Below are positions 17,018 to 25,763 of a DNA stretch of 37,910 nucleotides, piece by piece; the stretch's first letter is position 1; every line of letters begins with the position of its first letter. Source of the stretch: Hyphomicrobiales bacterium (GTDB taxonomy: Bacteria > Pseudomonadota > Alphaproteobacteria > Rhizobiales > Rhizobiaceae). The stretch is taken from positions 41,066-78,975 of the forward strand of contig UBTA01000024.1 of assembly GCA_900468065.1 (NCBI GenBank), in the 5' to 3' direction. Made by a program: the position numbers and the translations under genes. The notes below the pieces were generated by a model. That model saw only the letters and a list, made by a program, of their open reading frames with translations, ran no database searches and was not told the DNA's origin.

Positions 17018-17611
17018 GTGAAGACCATCCGCTATCATATCGCATTGCTTTCTTGGAAGATGGAAGCCCTTGGCGCTTTCTGGCGCGACCGCAAAGGTAC
17101 CGGCGCAATAGAATTTGCGATTATCGCCCCGCTGCTGATCATGGCCTATATCAGCTCTTTCGAAGTATCACTCGGCTTCAGCATTGCTCGCAAAGTGTCA
17201 CGTGCATCGAGTACAGTTGCCGACATTCTCACCCAGCAATCTTCGGTGGACAAGGCCACGCTCGACGGCATGAAAGACGTCGCCAAGAGTATCATGGCGC
17301 CATATGCGATGACCAAATACACATTGAAAGTAACCGGTATCAAAATGACGGCGGCCGGGGTCGGCACAGTCGCCTGGTCGCGTGACCAAGACGGCGGCAC
17401 GCCTTACAAGGCCGGTTCGGTCGCGACGGTGCCCAGTGATATTCCCGCAGCAAGCACATTCATTGTGCGATCGGAACTGGTTGTTCCCCATCAACTGTTG
17501 CTATTTGCACCGAATTTGGACAAGACGCTGTCGCCTATCAATCTTTCCAAAACCTACTACTTCCGCCAGCGCGTCGGGACTGACATCAAGTGTAACGATT
17601 GCGGAAGCTGA
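17018..17611 (+). CDS. TadE-like pseudopilin, GTG start
   Basis: This is the second minor pseudopilin of the locus, 197 residues long. It starts with GTG at 17018, behind GAGGAG, 10 bases after the previous stop. The leader is basic (FWRDRKG) and glycine 27 is followed by TGAIEF, again with Glu at +5, which fits cleavage by CpaA. A hydrophobic helix follows (AIIAPLLIMAYISSFEVSLGF). The periplasmic part ends with RVGTDIKCNDCGS, which has a CxxC pair. With the upstream gene it probably makes the pseudopilin pair that starts or caps the pilus. The next gene, deoB, belongs to another pathway. Confidence 0.86.
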   Translation: MKTIRYHIALLSWKMEALGAFWRDRKGTGAIEFAIIAPLLIMAYISSFEVSLGFSIARKVSRASSTVADILTQQSSVDKATLDGMKDVAKSIMAPYAMTKYTLKVTGIKMTAAGVGTVAWSRDQDGGTPYKAGSVATVPSDIPAASTFIVRSELVVPHQLLLFAPNLDKTLSPINLSKTYYFRQRVGTDIKCNDCGS

Positions 17612-17767
17612 CGGCAGAACCCTGAAAAACAACCGCCGATTTGCAATCTGCACCGCCCCGGAGTATTTCTGCGCGCCATCGTCGCAACCACCCCAGTGCG
17701 TTGGATGAGTGACAACAACTTTTCTGCCGCAACATGACAATGGGTGAGGCAGCATTCCGGGTGATCC

Positions 17768-18988
17768 ATGGCGCGTGCCTTTCTGTTCGTTCTTGATTCC
17801 TTCGGCATCGGTGGAGCGCCGGATGCGACCGAGTTTGGCGACGATGGAGCCGATACGCTCGGCCATATCGCTGAATTCTGCGCAGCGGGCGCCGGTGATC
17901 GAGAGGGTCTACGCGAAGGGCCGCTGACGCTTCCCAACATGTCGGCGCTCGGTCTGCTGCATGCTGCAAAACTCGCTAACAAACGCCTGCCTGCCGGCAT
18001 GCCATTGCCGGAGCGGGTGTTCGGGCTCTACGGCGCTGCAAGCGAAGTCTCGCGCGGCAAGGATACGCCGTCGGGGCACTGGGAAATTGCCGGAACGCCC
18101 GTGGCTTTCGATTGGGGCTATTTCCCCACGGAAGGTGACGCTTTCCCGGCTGAACTGGTCGAAGCGATCTGCCGCGAAGGCGAAGTGCCCGGCATCCTCG
18201 GCAATTGCCACGCCTCAGGCACCGACATCATCGCCCAGTACGGTGAGGAGCACAGGCGGACCGGCAAGCCGATCTGCTACACGTCGTCGGATTCCGTTTT
18301 CCAGATCGCCGCGCACGAACATGCCTTCGGCCTTGAACGGCTGCTTGCGTTTTGCCAGGTCGTGCGACGCCTGCTCGACGATTACAATATCGGCCGCGTC
18401 ATCGCCCGGCCCTTCGTCGGCACCACGCCGAAGGATTTCGTCCGAACCGGCAACCGCCGCGACTATTCCGTGCTGCCGCCGGAACCGACGCTGCTCGACA
18501 GGCTGAAAGAGGCCGGCCGAACCGTTCACGCCGTCGGCAAGATCGCCGATATCTTTGCCCATCAGGGCATCGGCCGGATGATCAAGGCCAATGGCAACAT
18601 GGAACTGTTCGAGGCGACCCTGAAGACCATGGATGAAGCCGAAGATGGCGATCTGGTCTTCACCAATTTCGTCGATTTCGACATGCTTTACGGCCATCGC
18701 CGCGACGTGCCGGGTTATGCCGCCGCCCTTGAGGCCTTCGACCAGCGGTTGCCTGATCTGGACCGCAAGCTGAAACCTGGCGACATCGTCATCCTGACGG
18801 CCGACCATGGTTGCGATCCAACATGGCGCGGCACCGACCACACGCGCGAACGCGTGCCCATCCTGGTCTTCGGTCCGGGTATCCGCACCCGCTCGATCGG
18901 CGTGCTGCCAAGCTTTGCCGATATCGGCGAAACGATTGCCAAACATCTGGGCCTTGCACCTGGCCTCCATGGGAGAAGTTTTCTGTGA
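17768..18988 (+). CDS. deoB: Phosphopentomutase
   Basis: DeoB interconverts (deoxy)ribose 1-phosphate and 5-phosphate, feeding sugars released by nucleoside phosphorylases to DeoC or the pentose pathway. The 406-residue product has the alkaline-phosphatase-superfamily metal motifs: [13 protein letters not shown] at the N-terminus, KDTPSGHWE in the middle, and [18 protein letters not shown] near the C-terminus. Length is typical. The ATG at 17768 is preceded by GGGTGA. The stop overlaps the start of add by 4 bases (GTGA), so the two are translationally coupled. It heads the plus-strand salvage group deoB-add-upp. Confidence 0.97.
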   Translation: MARAFLFVLDSFGIGGAPDATEFGDDGADTLGHIAEFCAAGAGDREGLREGPLTLPNMSALGLLHAAKLANKRLPAGMPLPERVFGLYGAASEVSRGKDTPSGHWEIAGTPVAFDWGYFPTEGDAFPAELVEAICREGEVPGILGNCHASGTDIIAQYGEEHRRTGKPICYTSSDSVFQIAAHEHAFGLERLLAFCQVVRRLLDDYNIGRVIARPFVGTTPKDFVRTGNRRDYSVLPPEPTLLDRLKEAGRTVHAVGKIADIFAHQGIGRMIKANGNMELFEATLKTMDEAEDGDLVFTNFVDFDMLYGHRRDVPGYAAALEAFDQRLPDLDRKLKPGDIVILTADHGCDPTWRGTDHTRERVPILVFGPGIRTRSIGVLPSFADIGETIAKHLGLAPGLHGRSFL

Positions 18989-19953
18989 CCGCATATCTGA
19001 AGAAGGCCGAACTGCATTGCCATATCGAGGGTGCAGCGCAACCGGCGCTCGCTTTGATCATGGCCAAAAAATACAATGTTGATATCAGCGGCATCATCAA
19101 GGACGGAGCCTATGTCTGGGCGAATTTCAGCGAATTCCTGAAATGCTACGACGCCGTCGCCGAGCTTTTCCGCACCGAAGAGGATTACGCGCTTCTGGCC
19201 GAGACCTATCTGACGGAACTGGCAACTGCAGGCACGATCTACAGCGAGATCATCGTTTCCCCCGATCACGGCAATACGATCGGCATCGGCAGCGACGCCT
19301 ATATCCGCGGGCTTGCCGCCGGTATCGCGGCCGCCAAGGAAAAGACCGGCATTGAAGGCCGGATGATCATTACCATCATCCGCCATATGGGGCCGGAAGC
19401 GGCCGAGCGCACCGCGCTCTACGCGGCCAAGCGCGAACATCCGCTGGTCACCGGTTTCAACCTTGCCGGCGACGAGCGCATGCATACGGTCGCCGACTTC
19501 TCCCGTGCTTTCGACATTGCCCGGGATTGCGGTCTTGGCCTGACCATTCATGCCGGCGAAATGGCTGGCGCCTATAGTGTGCGCGATGCGCTCGATCATG
19601 TCCGGCCCTCGCGCATCAGCCATGGCGTCCGCGCCATCGAGGATGCTGATCTCGTCAAGCGGATCGCCGACGAAGGCGTCGTGTTGGAGACCTGCCCGGG
19701 ATCCAATGTGTCGCTGCAGGTCTTTCCCGATTTCGCCTCGCATCCGCTACGGGTGCTCCATGAAGCCGGCTGCCGGGTGACGCTCAACTCCGACGATCCG
19801 CCCTTCTTCCATACGTCGCTGAAGCAGGAATACGAGATCGCCTCGCAGGTAATGGGTTTTTCCGATGACCAGATCAACGGTATGACACGCACTGCGATCG
19901 AGGCTGCCTTTGTCGATGAGCCGACGCGCTTACGCTTGCTCGCTGCTCTTTGA
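18985..19953 (+). CDS. add: Adenosine deaminase
   Basis: Add deaminates adenosine and deoxyadenosine to inosine and deoxyinosine, making them substrates for purine nucleoside phosphorylase. The 322-residue product has the zinc-binding and catalytic motifs ELHCHIEG near the N-terminus (usually HLEG/HLDG), then [15 protein letters not shown] and LNSDDPPFF. The GTG at 18985 is chosen as start: it overlaps the deoB stop by 4 bases, has GGGAGAAG upstream and brings HCHIEG to the usual place. An in-frame extension further upstream lies inside deoB and is not protein-like. It could in principle act on adenine, as some relatives do, but the motif set fits adenosine. Confidence 0.94.
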   Translation: MTAYLKKAELHCHIEGAAQPALALIMAKKYNVDISGIIKDGAYVWANFSEFLKCYDAVAELFRTEEDYALLAETYLTELATAGTIYSEIIVSPDHGNTIGIGSDAYIRGLAAGIAAAKEKTGIEGRMIITIIRHMGPEAAERTALYAAKREHPLVTGFNLAGDERMHTVADFSRAFDIARDCGLGLTIHAGEMAGAYSVRDALDHVRPSRISHGVRAIEDADLVKRIADEGVVLETCPGSNVSLQVFPDFASHPLRVLHEAGCRVTLNSDDPPFFHTSLKQEYEIASQVMGFSDDQINGMTRTAIEAAFVDEPTRLRLLAAL

Positions 19954-19971
19954 ACTGCGCAGGCTGGGGAT

Positions 19972-20006
19972 GACGCCGTAAAGCAACGCTCGGGCCTTGC
20001 GGCGTC
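19972..20006 (+). promoter_or_regulatory. Hairpin in the add-upp gap
   Basis: GACGCCG and CGGCGTC form a 7-bp stem that can extend inward by about three more pairs past a T-G mismatch. No T run follows. It could modulate read-through from add into upp. Confidence 0.35.
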
Positions 20007-20025
20007 TCGCCTTTCCGTGAAAAAA

Positions 20026-20038
20026 GGATTTTAAATCC
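20026..20038 (+). promoter_or_regulatory. Palindrome just upstream of upp
   Basis: GGATTT-T-AAATCC is a perfect 6-base inverted repeat in A-rich sequence, 23 bases before the upp start. It is a candidate operator or mRNA structure close to the ribosome site. Confidence 0.3.
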
Positions 20039-20061
20039 AGATCCCGCAGGAGGGCTTGGCC

Positions 20062-20691
20062 ATGGACGGCGTTACAGTCATCAATCACCCGCTTGTTCAA
20101 CACAAGCTGACCATCATGCGCAAGAAGGAGACCTCGACAGCAGGGTTCCGCCGCTTGCTGCGCGAAATCTCGACACTGCTCTGCTACGAGGTCACCCGCG
20201 ACCTTGAACTGACGATGGAAACCATCGAAACGCCAATGCAGACCATTCAGGCGCCGGTGCTTGAAGGCAAGAAGCTGGTTTTCGCCTCCATCCTGCGCGC
20301 CGGAAACGGACTGCTCGAAGGCATGCTGGAACTTGTACCCTCCGCCCGCGTCTCGCATGTCGGCGTCTATCGGGACCATGAAACGCTGGAAGCGGTCGAA
20401 TATTACTTCAAGGCACCGGAGAGCCTGTCGGAACGGCTGGTGATCGTCGTCGATCCGATGCTGGCGACCGGCAATTCCTCGATCGCGGCCATCGACAAGC
20501 TGAAGGAGCGCGGTGCAAAGAACCTACGTTTCCTTTGCCTGCTGGCTGCTCCTGAAGGGATCAAGAACTTTCAGGCTGCGCACCCGGACGTGCCGATCTT
20601 TACCGCGTCGATCGATAGCCATCTAAACGAGCAGGGCTATATCGTGCCGGGCCTCGGCGATGCCGGTGACCGGATGTATGGCACGAAGTAA
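20062..20691 (+). CDS. upp: Uracil phosphoribosyltransferase
   Basis: Upp makes UMP from uracil and PRPP and so recovers the base released from deoxyuridine and uridine. The 209-residue length is exactly that of the family. Seen: the N-terminal [18 protein letters not shown], the loop [29 protein letters not shown], and the PRPP-binding [12 protein letters not shown]. The C-terminal [11 protein letters not shown] is also characteristic. The ATG at 20062 is preferred over an in-frame TTG six bases earlier because GCAGGAGGG sits at the right distance. It lies about 110 bases after add and is followed by a strong terminator. Confidence 0.97.
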   Translation: MDGVTVINHPLVQHKLTIMRKKETSTAGFRRLLREISTLLCYEVTRDLELTMETIETPMQTIQAPVLEGKKLVFASILRAGNGLLEGMLELVPSARVSHVGVYRDHETLEAVEYYFKAPESLSERLVIVVDPMLATGNSSIAAIDKLKERGAKNLRFLCLLAAPEGIKNFQAAHPDVPIFTASIDSHLNEQGYIVPGLGDAGDRMYGTK

Positions 20692-20705
20692 GGCTTCTGT
20701 CCGAA

Positions 20706-20722
20706 GGCTGCGTCGCGCAGCC
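20706..20722 (+). other. Small hairpin after upp
   Basis: GGCTGCG-TCG-CGCAGCC, a 7-bp stem with a 3-base loop, 15 bases after the upp stop. No T run follows; it probably protects the mRNA end or assists the real terminator about 65 bases on. Confidence 0.35.
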
Positions 20723-20785
20723 GCGGCAGGAGCCGGCCGAACAGAATCTTGCCGATTCCTTAACCAGATTTACAACTCGACACGC

Positions 20786-20812
20786 AGCCGCCGGAAAACC
20801 CGGCGGCTTTTT
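20786..20812 (+). terminator. Rho-independent terminator of upp
   Basis: AGCCGCCGG and CCGGCGGCT form a 9-bp stem with an AAAAC loop, followed by TTTTT. A clear intrinsic terminator. Confidence 0.9.
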
Positions 20813-20872
20813 GCATCCTGTTAGCGGACTTCATGCTTAGCTGCGGTGAGGTTCACGTGCGGAGTTTGTTCA

Positions 20873-21388
20873 ATGCTGGTTCGTATGGCTGTCTTTGCCG
20901 GAGGCATCGTTGCCGCCGCGATGGTGCTGCCGGGCCTTGCCACGTCCTATCTTGAGCGCCCGCAAACCGACACTGCTGCTAAACCGGCCCAGGCCAGCCC
21001 GGCGAAATATGCCGGCGGCAAGGGTGTGATCATGCAGCCGGGTCCCGGCGGGCATTTCTACGGAACCTTCACCATCAACGGCCGCAAGGCGGATGGTCTG
21101 GTCGATACCGGCGCCAGCGTGGTTGCCATCAACATTTCGACGGCACGCAGACTGGGCGTTTCCACAGGATCATTGTCCTTCAACGCCAAGGTCAACACGG
21201 CCAACGGCATCGTCAAGGCTGCTGTCGTCATGCTGGATCGCGTCGAGATCGGCACGATCGCGGTCAAGGACGTCGAGGCCATGGTTTTGCCCGACAAATC
21301 GCTGTCGGGCATGCTGGTGGGCATGAGTTTCCTCAACAAGCTCTCGTCCTACCGGGTCGAGAACGGCGCCTTGCACCTTACCCGCTGA
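20873..21388 (+). CDS. Retropepsin-like aspartic protease (TIGR02281-type, membrane anchored)
   Basis: The 171-residue product has an N-terminal membrane anchor (about residues 3-23) and a Pro/Ala-rich linker. One retropepsin-fold domain follows, with the catalytic motif GLVDTGASVVAIN and a second-half pattern MLVGMSFLNKLSSYRVENGALHL. This is the clan AA family common in alphaproteobacteria. It likely works as a dimer on the periplasmic side; the substrate is unknown. The ATG at 20873 has GGAG at the right distance, whereas a GTG 27 bases earlier does not. Its last 11 bases overlap the 3' end of deoA on the other strand. No link to nucleoside metabolism is evident. Confidence 0.88.
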   Translation: MLVRMAVFAGGIVAAAMVLPGLATSYLERPQTDTAAKPAQASPAKYAGGKGVIMQPGPGGHFYGTFTINGRKADGLVDTGASVVAINISTARRLGVSTGSLSFNAKVNTANGIVKAAVVMLDRVEIGTIAVKDVEAMVLPDKSLSGMLVGMSFLNKLSSYRVENGALHLTR

Positions 21389-22691
21389 TTTTGGAAACGA
21401 TCACCGGCCGCTCAGGCAATGCGCCGTCACCGATCGCATAGATATCCTGCAGCCGGGCGCGCGCCTTCAATGCCTGATCTTCGCTGGAGGCATGGACAAA
21501 AGCGAAGGGCTCGCCCTTTTCAACCTTGGTCCCAAGCGGCTTCAGGCCGCTGAAGCCGACTCTGTGATCAATCGCTTCGTCCGGCCTTGTGCGGCCGCCA
21601 CCGAGCGCAATGACTTCCATCCCGACATCGCGGGCATTGCAGGATTGAAGATAACCGTCACGCGGCGCTTCGACCGGGAGAATGACCGGCGCCTTGACCA
21701 GATACGTCTGCGGGTGCTCGATGAAATCGGCGGGCCCGCCCAGCATATGGACCATACGGCCAAAGCGCTCCAGCGCAGCACCGGTGCTGAGCGCGCGCCG
21801 GGCCAGATCGGCGCCCTCGGTGGGACTGGATGCAACGCCGGATGTCATCAGCATTTCGGCGGCAAAGGTCATCACCACCGCTTCCAGGCGGCTTCCGGCC
21901 TTTTCTCCACGCAGGAAGGCGACGCAGTTTTCGATTTCGACGGCATTGCCGGCGGCATCGGCCAAGGGTTCGTTCATATCGGTGATCAGCGCCGTCGTCT
22001 TCACGCCCGCACCATTGGCGACGCCAACCAGCGAGCGGGCCAGCGTTTCCGCTTCCTCCAGCCCGATCATGAAGGCGCCATTGCCGATCTTGACGTCGAG
22101 TACCAGAGACTGCAGGCCGGCCGCGAGTTTCTTCGACAGGATCGAGGCAGTGATCAACGGCACGGAATCGACCGTCGCCGTCACGTCGCGGATGGCGTAA
22201 AGCCGCCGGTCGGCGGGCGCGAGGTCGGCCGTCTGGCCGATAATGGCGCAGCCGGCTTCCTGAACGGTCCGGCGAAACAGTGCTTCGGAAGGCTTGATAT
22301 CGTAGCCTGGGATCGATTCCAGCTTGTCGAGTGTGCCGCCGGTATGGCCAAGACCTCGGCCGGAAATCATCGGGACGGCAAGTCCGCAGGCCGCCACGAT
22401 CGGCGCCAGCATCAGGGAAACATTGTCGCCAACGCCCCCGGTCGAATGCTTGTCGGCGATGGGGCGGCCGATATCGGCCCAGGACAACACATCGCCGCTA
22501 TCGCGCATGGCAAGGGTCAGTGCCACTGTTTCCTCAAGGTTCATGCCGGAGAACCAGACGGCCATGGCGAAGGCCGCCACCTGTCCTTCGGAGATCGATC
22601 CCTCGGTCAGGCCACGGATGAAACCGGCGATGTCCAATGTGTCCAGCGCTTCGCCGTTCCGCTTTCGCCGAATGACCTCCTGCGGGATCAT
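21378..22691 (-). CDS. deoA: Thymidine phosphorylase
   Basis: DeoA splits thymidine and deoxyuridine with phosphate into base and deoxyribose 1-phosphate. The 437-residue product shows the family motifs ADKHSTGGVGDNVS and the signature SGRGLGHTGGTLDKLESIPGY, plus the phosphate-binding KKLAAGLQSLVLDVKIGNGAFM. The ATG at 22691 (MIPQEVIRRKRNG) lies 2 bases after the deoC stop and is the family start; the frame is open further into deoC but is not protein-like there. It is the last gene of the minus salvage operon. Its 3' end overlaps the convergent protease gene by 11 bases, leaving no room for a terminator outside a coding region. Confidence 0.96.
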   Translation of the reverse strand: MIPQEVIRRKRNGEALDTLDIAGFIRGLTEGSISEGQVAAFAMAVWFSGMNLEETVALTLAMRDSGDVLSWADIGRPIADKHSTGGVGDNVSLMLAPIVAACGLAVPMISGRGLGHTGGTLDKLESIPGYDIKPSEALFRRTVQEAGCAIIGQTADLAPADRRLYAIRDVTATVDSVPLITASILSKKLAAGLQSLVLDVKIGNGAFMIGLEEAETLARSLVGVANGAGVKTTALITDMNEPLADAAGNAVEIENCVAFLRGEKAGSRLEAVVMTFAAEMLMTSGVASSPTEGADLARRALSTGAALERFGRMVHMLGGPADFIEHPQTYLVKAPVILPVEAPRDGYLQSCNARDVGMEVIALGGGRTRPDEAIDHRVGFSGLKPLGTKVEKGEPFAFVHASSEDQALKARARLQDIYAIGDGALPERPVIVSKISG

Positions 22692-22693
22692 GA

Positions 22694-23470
22694 TCAATAG
22701 GCCGTTGCGCCGGCGACGGGTTCGCGGCCGTCGAGTACCGACAGGATGTCGCTGAGCAGGCCGGAGGCACCGAAACGGAACGTCGAAGGCATCGGCCAAT
22801 CGGGGCTATGGATCGTCGCGGCAAGATTGAGGTAGAGACGGGCATCACCAACCGTGCGAACACCACCGGCCGGCTTGAAGCCGACCTTGCGGCCGCTTTC
22901 GCGAATGCAGGTCAGCATGATATCGGCAGCCTCAAGCGTCGCGTTGACGGCGACCTTTCCGGTCGACGTCTTGATGAAATCGGCGCCTTCCTGGATGGCG
23001 ATATGGGATGCGCTGCGGATCAGGCCGCGATCTTTCAACTCGCCGGTCTCCAGAATGGTCTTCAGCAGAACGGGCGCCGGGCAAGCTTTCCGGACCGCTG
23101 ATATCATCGTGCGCACGGCCTGCTCATCGCCCGCCATGAAGGCACGATAGGGGATGACCAGGTCGATTTCATCGGCGCCATCGGCAATCGCCTGCTGCGT
23201 TTCTGCGACGACCGTTTCGACCGGCAGTTCACCGGAGGGGAAATTGACCACGGTGGCAATCTTGACTGCGCTGTTGGCCCCGAGAATTTCGCGCGCCTGA
23301 GCGACGAAACGCGGCCAGATGCAGATGGCTGCGGTATGGCCATGCGGCGTGCGGGCCGAAGCGCAGAGTTTTTCAATCGCTTGCGGCGTGCAGTCGTCCG
23401 TCAGGTCGGTGAGATCGAGCAGTGACAGCGCAAGGGCGGCTATCTGGCGATTGGAAGCTTCGAGCATCAT
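22694..23470 (-). CDS. deoC: Deoxyribose-phosphate aldolase
   Basis: DeoC cleaves deoxyribose 5-phosphate to acetaldehyde and glyceraldehyde 3-phosphate, ending deoxynucleoside catabolism. The 258-residue product has the Schiff-base lysine motif GADFIKTSTGK and the second active lysine in RKVGFKPAGGVRT. The N-terminal LLDLTDLTDDCT and TVVNFPSG also fit. The start is at 23470 or the next codon (two ATGs in a row); the ribosome site is poor. It is 2 bases from deoA and 135 bases after punA, a gap with only a short GATCGCGATC palindrome at 23492-23501. It is slightly longer than minimal DeoC but within range. Confidence 0.95.
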   Translation of the reverse strand: MMLEASNRQIAALALSLLDLTDLTDDCTPQAIEKLCASARTPHGHTAAICIWPRFVAQAREILGANSAVKIATVVNFPSGELPVETVVAETQQAIADGADEIDLVIPYRAFMAGDEQAVRTMISAVRKACPAPVLLKTILETGELKDRGLIRSASHIAIQEGADFIKTSTGKVAVNATLEAADIMLTCIRESGRKVGFKPAGGVRTVGDARLYLNLAATIHSPDWPMPSTFRFGASGLLSDILSVLDGREPVAGATAY

Positions 23471-23605
23471 GGGGGTCCGTCCATTTCTAGATCGCGATCA
23501 ATCGTGAGCGGAGCTGCGGCCGGTCACGAACGGTTGTTCTATACGCTTGAGACGGTCGCGCAAACCCATCTTGCGCGCTGCCGAAGGTGCGAAAGCCCGA
23601 TCGAG

Positions 23606-24397
23606 CTATGCCGAAATCATTTCCGCAAGGATTGAAGCCAGCCGCTTGCCACCGATCGGGGCCATGTCCTTGGTCTCGTGGTGGCTGAGCTCGCCGCCCG
23701 TCATGCCCGCGCCGAAATTGGTGATGACGGAAGCGGCGGCGACCTTCAGGCCGAAGAACCGGGCGAGGATGACTTCCGGTACGGTCGACATCCCCACCGC
23801 ATCGGCGCCGAGAATGCGGGCCATGCGGATTTCAGCCGGCGTTTCGAAATTCGGGCCGGAGAACCACATATAGACGCCCGAGCCGAGCGGGATATCCAGC
23901 TTGATCGCCGCGGCGCGCATGCGCTCGGTCAGATCAGGATCATAGGCCGATGTCAGACCGACGAAGCGGTCGTCGCTATCGACGCCGATCAGCGGGCTGG
24001 TCCCGGAGAAATTGATGTGATCGGTGATCTGCATCACCGAGCCCGGCGGCAGGTCCTGCCGCAGCGATCCGGCCGAGTTGGTGAGAATCAGCGTTTCGAC
24101 GCCCAGCGCCTTCAGCGTCTCGATCGGCGTGCGCATCGCATTGGCATCGCCACGTTCGTAGAAATGTACCCGGCCGGACAGGACGATGACCGGTACGCCG
24201 CCGATCTTGCCCGCGACCAGTTCACCGGCGTGACCCGACACGGCGCTGACCGGAAAACCCGGAATATCCGCGTAGGAAATCCGCACGGAATCGGCTACCG
24301 CTTCGACCAACGAGCCAAGGCCGGAGCCGAGCACGATGCCGTAGCGCGGCGACAGGCCGGCAAGCCTGGCCTTCAGCATATCCGCAGCAGCCGTCAT
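23606..24397 (-). CDS. punA: Purine nucleoside phosphorylase (trimeric class)
   Basis: This enzyme cleaves inosine, guanosine and their deoxy forms to base and sugar 1-phosphate. The 263-residue product has the trimeric-PNP motifs GIVLGSGLGSLVEAV, VSGHAGELVAGKIGGVPVIVLSGRVHFYE, TNSAGSL and YMWFSGPNFETPAEIRMARILGADAVGMST. The first ATG overlaps the cdd stop by 4 bases (ATGA), so it is translationally coupled. With add and cdd it links imported nucleosides to deoB and deoC. The hexameric DeoD type is excluded by these motifs. Confidence 0.95.
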   Translation of the reverse strand: MTAAADMLKARLAGLSPRYGIVLGSGLGSLVEAVADSVRISYADIPGFPVSAVSGHAGELVAGKIGGVPVIVLSGRVHFYERGDANAMRTPIETLKALGVETLILTNSAGSLRQDLPPGSVMQITDHINFSGTSPLIGVDSDDRFVGLTSAYDPDLTERMRAAAIKLDIPLGSGVYMWFSGPNFETPAEIRMARILGADAVGMSTVPEVILARFFGLKVAAASVITNFGAGMTGGELSHHETKDMAPIGGKRLASILAEMISA

Positions 24398-24786
24398 CCG
24401 AAGACCTCGGTCTCGAACGAATGGGGCAAGAGATCAGCCATCGACAGTGTCTTCTTCACGCCGGTTTCGTCGCAGAGGAAAATGCGGGTGCTGGCGCCGG
24501 AAAATTCCGCCAGCCGCTGGCGGCAGCCGCCGCAGGGCGGGCAGAGCGCCAGTTTCTCGGCGATGACCGCGACCTCGACGATCTTGCGCTGGCCGGCCAT
24601 GACCATATGGCTGATCGCCGTCGTCTCCGCGCACCAGCCCTCCGGAAAGGACAGGTTCTCGATATTGGCGCCGGTATAGATCTTGCCGTCTTCGGCGCGG
24701 ATGGCGGCGCCGACGGGGAATTTCGAATAGGGCGCATGGGCTTTCGCCATGGCCTCGCGAGCCGCCTCGAAAAGTTCGTTTTCCAT
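24394..24786 (-). CDS. cdd: Cytidine deaminase
   Basis: Cdd converts cytidine and deoxycytidine to uridine and deoxyuridine. The 130-residue product is of the short tetrameric class. It contains YSKFPVGAAIRAEDG near the N-terminus, the zinc site CAETTAI with the catalytic glutamate, and PCGGCRQ with the other two zinc cysteines. The ATG at 24786 (MENELFEAAREAM) is the family start; the longer open frame upstream runs through the permease gene out of frame and is spurious. It is 2 bases after the permease stop and overlaps punA by 4 bases. Confidence 0.96.
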   Translation of the reverse strand: MENELFEAAREAMAKAHAPYSKFPVGAAIRAEDGKIYTGANIENLSFPEGWCAETTAISHMVMAGQRKIVEVAVIAEKLALCPPCGGCRQRLAEFSGASTRIFLCDETGVKKTLSMADLLPHSFETEVFG

Positions 24787-24788
24787 GG

Positions 24789-25760
24789 TCAGCGCTCCTT
24801 CACATAGGGTACACCACCTGCCTTGGGCGGGATCGCCTTGCCGATGAAGCCGGCAAGCAGGATGACCGTGAGGATATAGGGCAGTGCCTGCATCAATTGC
24901 ACCGGGACCTGACCGATCAGCGGCAACGGATTGCCCTGCAGGCGAATGGCAAACGCATCCAGGAAACCGAACAGCAGGCAGGCCAGCATGATATTTACCG
25001 GCCGCCATTTGGCAAAGATCAGTGCGGCAAGCGCGATATAGCCCTTGCCGGCCGTCATGCCCTTGACGAACCCGGCGCTCATGGCGAGCGATAGATAGGC
25101 CCCGGCAAAGCCGCAGAGAATGCCGCAGCAGATAACCGCCCGGTAGCGCAGCCAGATCACCGAAATACCGGCCGTATCGACGGCACTCGGATTTTCGCCG
25201 ACAGCGCGAAGGCGCAGGCCAAACCGCGTGCGGTAGAGTATCCACCAGCTGAACGGCACAAGCGCGAAGGCGACATAGGTGAGGATGAAATGGCCGGACA
25301 GCAATTCGGAATAGATCGGCCCGAGAAACGGCACGTCCCTCACCGCATCGGCAAACGGCAAGGTCACCGTCTGGAAGCGGGCATCGCCGGACAGTGCCGG
25401 TGTACGGCCGCCCTGGCGGAACCACGCTTCGCCGAGAATGACGGTGGAGCCTGCGACGATGAAGTTGATGGCGACGCCGGAAACGATCTGGCTGCCGCGC
25501 TGGGTGATCGAGGCATAGCCGTGCACCAATGACAGCAACACGGAGATGAGGACGGCGGCCAAAAGGCCCAACATCACATTGCCGGTGACGGCAGCGACAG
25601 CACCGGCGGCAAAGGCGGCACCGAGCATCTTGCCTTCAAGGCCGATGTCGAACACCCCCGCCCGCTCGGTGAACAGGCCGGCGAGCGCTGCAAAGATCAA
25701 GGGCACGGAAACGCGGATGGTCGATTCGAGGATCGCGATGATCGTGTGGAAAAGATCCAT
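24789..25760 (-). CDS. Nucleoside ABC transporter permease 2
   Basis: A 323-residue inner-membrane permease of the BPD_transp_2 type found in BMP-dependent nucleoside importers. There are about eight to ten hydrophobic segments; the N-terminal VPLIFAALAGLFTERAGVFDIGLEGKMLGAA and central RYRAVICCGILCGFAGAYLSL match the family. The cytoplasmic RTRFGLRLRAVGENPSAVDTAGI is the likely coupling loop to the ATPase. It ends with PPKAGGVPYVKER. It is 3 bases after the first permease gene and 2 before cdd, so transporter and salvage enzymes are one transcript. The nucleoside substrate is inferred from the neighbours and the binding-protein family. Confidence 0.93.
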   Translation of the reverse strand: MDLFHTIIAILESTIRVSVPLIFAALAGLFTERAGVFDIGLEGKMLGAAFAAGAVAAVTGNVMLGLLAAVLISVLLSLVHGYASITQRGSQIVSGVAINFIVAGSTVILGEAWFRQGGRTPALSGDARFQTVTLPFADAVRDVPFLGPIYSELLSGHFILTYVAFALVPFSWWILYRTRFGLRLRAVGENPSAVDTAGISVIWLRYRAVICCGILCGFAGAYLSLAMSAGFVKGMTAGKGYIALAALIFAKWRPVNIMLACLLFGFLDAFAIRLQGNPLPLIGQVPVQLMQALPYILTVILLAGFIGKAIPPKAGGVPYVKER

Positions 25761-25763
25761 GGC

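Noticed and set aside
21492..22700. 402-codon open frame on plus opposite deoA
   Set aside because: Shadow of deoA, which has full family motifs.
24787..25425. Extended cdd frame with about 210 extra codons
   Set aside because: The extra part overlaps the permease gene in another frame; cytidine deaminase similarity begins at 24786.
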